A stretch of 17,793 nucleotides of DNA, taken from positions 1-17,793 of the forward strand of contig CAZLPZ010000034.1 of assembly GCA_964561535.1 (NCBI GenBank), read 5' to 3'. Shown one piece after another: positions 14,748 to 17,793 of the stretch (positions within the stretch are counted from its first letter, which is position 1; every line of letters starts with the position of its first letter). This DNA comes from CAZLPZ01 sp964561535. GTDB taxonomy: Bacteria; Pseudomonadota; Alphaproteobacteria; Micavibrionales; Micavibrionaceae. A model generated the notes under the pieces. That model was not told where the DNA came from. It made no database searches and worked only from the letters and a program-made list of their open reading frames with translations. Both the position numbers and the translations under genes were made by a program.

Positions 14748-16895
14748 TTATCCCACTTCGCGGTCGCCATCTTCACGGCGGGGTTTTGCGAGGATTTCGA
14801 TAATGGCGCCGGTTTCTTGATCGACCCGTTTGCGCGACAATTTAATTTTGCCGCGATCATCCGTCCCCATCAACAACACCTTGATAACTTCACCTTCTTG
14901 AACCACATCCGTCACTTTACCTACACGAAAATCGGCCAATTCGGAAATATGAACCAAACCATCTTTTGCACCCATAAAATTAACAAACGCGCCAAAATCC
15001 ATGATTTTGACAACTTTACCAGTGTAAACCTTGCCAACTTCAGCTTCTTCCGTAATGGCCCGGATCATATCCAAGGCCTTTTCAATCGAATCCAAATTGG
15101 CGGACGCCACTTTGATCGTGCCGTCATCATCAATATCAACCTTGGCACCCGACACTTCGCAAATCTCACGAATAACTTTACCGCCTGTTCCAATCACATC
15201 CCGAATTTTTTCGGTTGGAATTTTTAAAGTTGCGATTTGCGGCGCAAATTCCGAAATGCTGTCACGGGCATTATTTAAAGCTTTGTTCATTTCACCCAAG
15301 ATATGGATACGACCGTCGCGCGCCTGCGCCAAGGCAATCTTCATAATTTCTTCGGTGATCGACGTAATTTTAATATCCATTTGCAAAGCTGTGACACCTT
15401 TTTCCGTGCCCGCAACTTTGAAATCCATATCACCCAAATGATCTTCATCGCCCAAAATGTCCGTAAGCACAGCGAATTTTTTGTCTTCCTTGATCAATCC
15501 CATCGCAATCCCCGCGATCGGGCGCGCGAGCGGAACGCCCGCATCCATCATAGATAACGATGTACCGCAGACAGTGGCCATCGATGACGATCCATTTGAT
15601 TCCGTAATTTCAGACACCGTCCGAATGGTGTACGGAAATTGCTCTGCCGTTGGCAATAAGGGATGAATCGCCCGCCATGCCAATTTGCCGTGACCGATTT
15701 CACGACGACCCGGCGAACTCATCCGGCCTGCTTCCCCAACGGAATAAGGAGGGAAATTATAATGCAGCATAAACGGTTCGCGATATTCACCGTCCAAACA
15801 ATCGATAATTTGTTCATCTTGCCCGGTCCCGAGTGTGGTCACGACCAGCGCCTGTGTTTCACCGCGCGTAAACAAAGCCGATCCGTGCGTACGCGGCAAC
15901 ACGCCCACTTCTGCAATAATGGGACGAACGGTTTTGGTGTCGCGTCCATCAATCCGGACGCCATTATCCAAGATTTGGTTCCGTACAATTTTGGCTTCCA
16001 GATCATGAAATTTCGATGCGATGACATCCGATGCCATTGTGTCGGTCGTCAATGCCGCAACGGCGCGCGCCCGTACCGAATCAATTGCAGCACGACGTTC
16101 AGCTTTTGCCCGAATACCATAGGCTTTACCCAAATCAGCCGAATAATCTTTGGTCATTTTATCGACCATTGCCTGAACCGTTGTATCAGGGGCCACGAGA
16201 TCCCAGGGATCTTTTGCCGCTGTTTCCGCCATATCAATAATCCCTTGAATGACAGGTTGGAACGCGGTCCATCCAGCCATAACAGCTCCCAACATAATGT
16301 CTTCGGGTAATTCTTTAGCTTCTGATTCAACCATCAACACGCCCTCGGCCGTACCGGCCACAACCAATTCCAATGTTGATTTTTCAAGATCCACCTTGGA
16401 CGGGTTGATGACGTATTGGCCATCAACATACCCAACGCGTGCGCCCGCCACCGGGCCCATGAATGGGATACCCGATAATGTCAGGGCGGCCGAACATCCA
16501 ATCATCGCCACAATATCCGCGGAATTTTCCATGTCATACGACACAGTTGTCGCAATAATTTGGACTTCGTTTAAAAAATTTTCGGGAAATAGCGGACGGA
16601 TCGGACGGTCAATGAGCCGGCTGGTTAATGTTTCATATTCCGACGGACGCCCTTCCCGTTTGAAAAATCCACCCGGGATTTTTCCCACTGAAAATGCTTT
16701 TTCCTGGTAATGTACAGAAAGAGGGAAAAAATCCTGACCCGGTTTAACAGTGCGCACACCCACAACGGTACATAAAACCGAGGTGCCGCCCATGGTGGCC
16801 AGCACCGATCCATCCGCCTGACGGGCCATTTTCCCCGTCTCTAGCGTGATGGTTTTCCCTGCAAAATTGATATTTTTCTTAACAACATTAAACAT
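14748..16895 (-). CDS. pnp: Polyribonucleotide nucleotidyltransferase (PNPase)
   Basis: This 715-aa 3'-5' phosphorolytic exoribonuclease degrades mRNA and is normally trimeric. It has two RNase PH-like domains, the second with LGDEDHLGDMDFKVAGT carrying the conserved acidic residues. These are followed by a KH domain (IPTEKIRDVIGTGGKVIREI) and a C-terminal S1 domain (YTGKVVKIMDFGAFV ... GLVHISEL). I chose the ATG at 16895, which has AAAAGGA 8 nt upstream and begins with MFNVVKK, as in alphaproteobacterial relatives; the open frame 16 residues further upstream is probably untranslated. The usual upstream partner rpsO is absent; instead a divergent small membrane-protein gene lies there. A leader of about 168 nt could serve the autoregulation known for pnp. 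Confidence 0.96.
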   Translation of the reverse strand: MFNVVKKNINFAGKTITLETGKMARQADGSVLATMGGTSVLCTVVGVRTVKPGQDFFPLSVHYQEKAFSVGKIPGGFFKREGRPSEYETLTSRLIDRPIRPLFPENFLNEVQIIATTVSYDMENSADIVAMIGCSAALTLSGIPFMGPVAGARVGYVDGQYVINPSKVDLEKSTLELVVAGTAEGVLMVESEAKELPEDIMLGAVMAGWTAFQPVIQGIIDMAETAAKDPWDLVAPDTTVQAMVDKMTKDYSADLGKAYGIRAKAERRAAIDSVRARAVAALTTDTMASDVIASKFHDLEAKIVRNQILDNGVRIDGRDTKTVRPIIAEVGVLPRTHGSALFTRGETQALVVTTLGTGQDEQIIDCLDGEYREPFMLHYNFPPYSVGEAGRMSSPGRREIGHGKLAWRAIHPLLPTAEQFPYTIRTVSEITESNGSSSMATVCGTSLSMMDAGVPLARPIAGIAMGLIKEDKKFAVLTDILGDEDHLGDMDFKVAGTEKGVTALQMDIKITSITEEIMKIALAQARDGRIHILGEMNKALNNARDSISEFAPQIATLKIPTEKIRDVIGTGGKVIREICEVSGAKVDIDDDGTIKVASANLDSIEKALDMIRAITEEAEVGKVYTGKVVKIMDFGAFVNFMGAKDGLVHISELADFRVGKVTDVVQEGEVIKVLLMGTDDRGKIKLSRKRVDQETGAIIEILAKPRREDGDREVG

Positions 16896-17055
16896 ATAAT
16901 CGATCCTTTTCGAATAAAGACGCGTCGTTTTCCAATAAAACAACGTCCGTCGTCGGGCGGATCAATCGCGGTCGGGTACGGTAGACAGTTAAATATATCA
17001 ATAGGTTAAATGATAAATTTAACAGTCAACCGCAAAAGAACAAAAACCGCGTTTG

Positions 17056-17072
17056 ACCCCCATCGTGGGGGT
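17056..17072. promoter_or_regulatory. GC-rich palindrome at the predicted pnp start site
   Basis: ACCCCCA and TGGGGGT form a perfect 7-bp inverted repeat around TCG. It is centred where transcription from the pnp promoter at 17071-17099 should start. That position fits an operator rather than a leader hairpin, since only half would be transcribed. No T-run follows, so it is not a standard terminator. Confidence 0.4.
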
Positions 17073-17099
17073 TATCGCATGGGGCGGGCGTGATGTCAA
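17071..17099 (-). promoter_or_regulatory. pnp promoter
   Basis: On the minus strand a perfect TTGACA (17099-17094) and GATAAC (17076-17071) are exactly 17 nt apart. Transcription should start near 17064. It stands back to back with the TTGACA of the divergent small gene (17115-17120). Confidence 0.6.
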
Positions 17100-17114
17100 A
17101 ACATTACTTATGTA

Positions 17115-17143
17115 TTGACATAGTATTTGGATTAAGTTAGTGT
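17115..17143 (+). promoter_or_regulatory. Candidate promoter of the 94-aa gene
   Basis: A perfect TTGACA (17115-17120) is followed after 17 nt by TAGTGT (17138-17143), which keeps the key T, A and final T of the -10 box. The predicted start near 17150 lies just before the AGGGAA ribosome-binding site. Confidence 0.45.
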
Positions 17144-17178
17144 TTCCCCGTTTTAAAAAACTTCAGGGAAATAAAAAG

Positions 17179-17463
17179 ATGGCATCGAATAATAGAATTA
17201 AGTTTGGCAAAACCCGAGAAGAAATAAACCAAGGCTCTACCCCTTGTTCTGCAAAATCCTTAAGTCAAGAATTTGGAGAAGTTGCTGGAACCGTTGCAAA
17301 AGCAACCGGATCTTTCATTGTATCTCTTGCAAAAGATTTTGTACATGCCGTGGGGCCGGTTTCAGCTGCGGGGATCTTGGCTTTGGCTTTAATAGGTGGT
17401 GTTGGTGTTGTCGCAATGAAAGATAAAGTGACAGAAGTTATGAACCTTAGGCCAACAAAGTAA
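17179..17463 (+). CDS. Small protein with one membrane segment, unknown function (94 aa)
   Basis: I do not recognise this protein. Residues 1-30 are polar and basic, residues 29-37 read SQEFGEVAG, and a single strong hydrophobic segment spans about 58-80, followed by a short charged tail. I chose the ATG at 17179, which has AGGGAA 8 nt upstream. A GTG at 17140 in the same frame has no such site and would overlap the predicted promoter. The SQEFGEVAG stretch matches the motif in the small proteins at 113-400 and 1331-1807. The gene is divergent from pnp, at the place normally held by rpsO. Confidence 0.65.
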   Translation: MASNNRIKFGKTREEINQGSTPCSAKSLSQEFGEVAGTVAKATGSFIVSLAKDFVHAVGPVSAAGILALALIGGVGVVAMKDKVTEVMNLRPTK

Positions 17464-17514
17464 AACTTTAAAATCGCCTTCCCCTTTTCCGAAAACCATC
17501 GTACCCTTCTGGAT

Positions 17515-17793
17515 ATGAATAAATTTATCTTGATATTACTGCTATGCTTTTTCCTTCCTTGGGTAACATCTTATGCTCAAGACTCTGCTCCTTTGCCCGG
17601 ATTACGAAGTCTTGAAATTTCTGATGATGAAATCAATGCCCTCTATAAATTAAAGTCCGGCGGAACGGCATCAACGACAGAAACAAATGTCGCACCGCGT
17701 GACCCTGTTGATTCACCCGTTTCCGCCCCCTCCCCAACCACAGGAGGAAATGCAGCCTCTCCTCTTGGGGGGGGGGGGGGGGGGGCGGGGGGG
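17515..17793 (+). CDS. Secreted protein, N-terminal part only
   Basis: An open frame begins at the ATG at 17515 and runs off the window. It starts with a clear signal peptide (hydrophobic core ILILLLCFFLPWV, cleavage likely after SYA or SYAQ near residue 21-22). A short ordered-looking segment follows (PGLRSLEISDDEINALYKLK, about 28-47), then a Ser/Thr/Pro/Gly-rich linker that ends in poly-Gly from the terminal G tract. The real protein continues beyond the window and its identity is unknown. The ribosome-binding site is weak. It lies 51 nt after the 94-aa gene and may be co-transcribed with it. Confidence 0.55.
   Translation, partial: MNKFILILLLCFFLPWVTSYAQDSAPLPGLRSLEISDDEINALYKLKSGGTASTTETNVAPRDPVDSPVSAPSPTTGGNAASPLGGGGGGAGG
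17767..17793. repeat. Terminal poly-G tract
   Basis: Nineteen G, one C and seven G end the window. This is most simply an artefact at a contig end, as two-colour sequencing gives false G runs. A true unstable homopolymer that broke the assembly is the alternative. Confidence 0.8.

Noticed and set aside
14581..14820. GTG-initiated frame of 79 aa on the plus strand, with GGAG upstream
   Set aside because: It runs through the pnp terminator into the pnp 3' end in antisense and has no recognisable composition or motif.
16896..16943. Longer PNPase with 16 extra N-terminal residues
   Set aside because: The ATG at 16895 has AAAAGGA just upstream and gives the normal PNPase N-terminus.
17140..17178. 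GTG start that would add 13 residues to the 94-aa small protein
   Set aside because: It overlaps the predicted -10 region and has no ribosome-binding site, whereas the ATG at 17179 has AGGGAA at good spacing.

Overview
The window looks like chromosomal DNA of an alphaproteobacterium of moderate GC. The basis is the gene set and protein style: an ELM1-family (DUF1022) protein beside trxB, an SdhE/recG/DUF502 cluster, an alphaproteobacterial-type tRNA nucleotidyltransferase, and a two-component pair whose partner protein has an HDLNN-type H-box. No rRNA, tRNA, CRISPR array, transposase or integrase is visible. The order cannot be named with confidence. Both ends look like contig ends: the left end carries a degraded copy of the fabG 3' end, and the right end runs into a 27-base G tract.

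Layout. 1-1886 holds fabG (minus strand) between two small hydrophobic hypothetical genes (113-400 minus, 1331-1807 plus). 1887-4240 holds a half-size ABC exporter preceded by an Lrp/AsnC regulator, both minus. 4353-6429 is a tight plus-strand pair, ELM1-family gene then trxB, with a 1-nt gap. 6508-8903 holds sdhE (minus) and recG (plus), back to back with a 20-nt spacer and overlapping -10 boxes. 8948-12290 is a minus-strand run read from right to left: LuxR-type response regulator, kinase-like partner (overlapping ORFs), CCA-adding enzyme, DUF502 membrane protein. 12374-14371 is a secreted Slt70-type lytic transglycosylase. 14372-14747 has no gene I can support except the pnp terminator at its end. 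14748-16895 is pnp. The right end carries a divergent small membrane-protein gene (17179-17463) and the first part of a secreted-protein gene.

Most genes are housekeeping: fatty-acid synthesis (fabG), redox (trxB), flavinylation of succinate dehydrogenase (sdhE), recombination and fork rescue (recG), tRNA maturation (cca), RNA decay (pnp), and wall turnover (slt). The least explained part is the three small hydrophobic genes. Their proteins share a short motif of the form [SC][QK]E[FR]GxV[AS][GF]. Each gene lies where a normally conserved operon (fabD-fabG-acpP or rpsO-pnp) appears interrupted. One is bracketed by an 11-bp direct repeat, and another lies between fabG and a decayed copy of the fabG 3' end. 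I read these, tentatively, as a lineage-specific family of small membrane-protein cassettes. Other notable points are palindromic repeats absorbed in frame into the ELM1-family gene, overlapping leaderless promoters at sdhE/recG, and a histidine-kinase-like protein that seems to lack the ATP-binding half.
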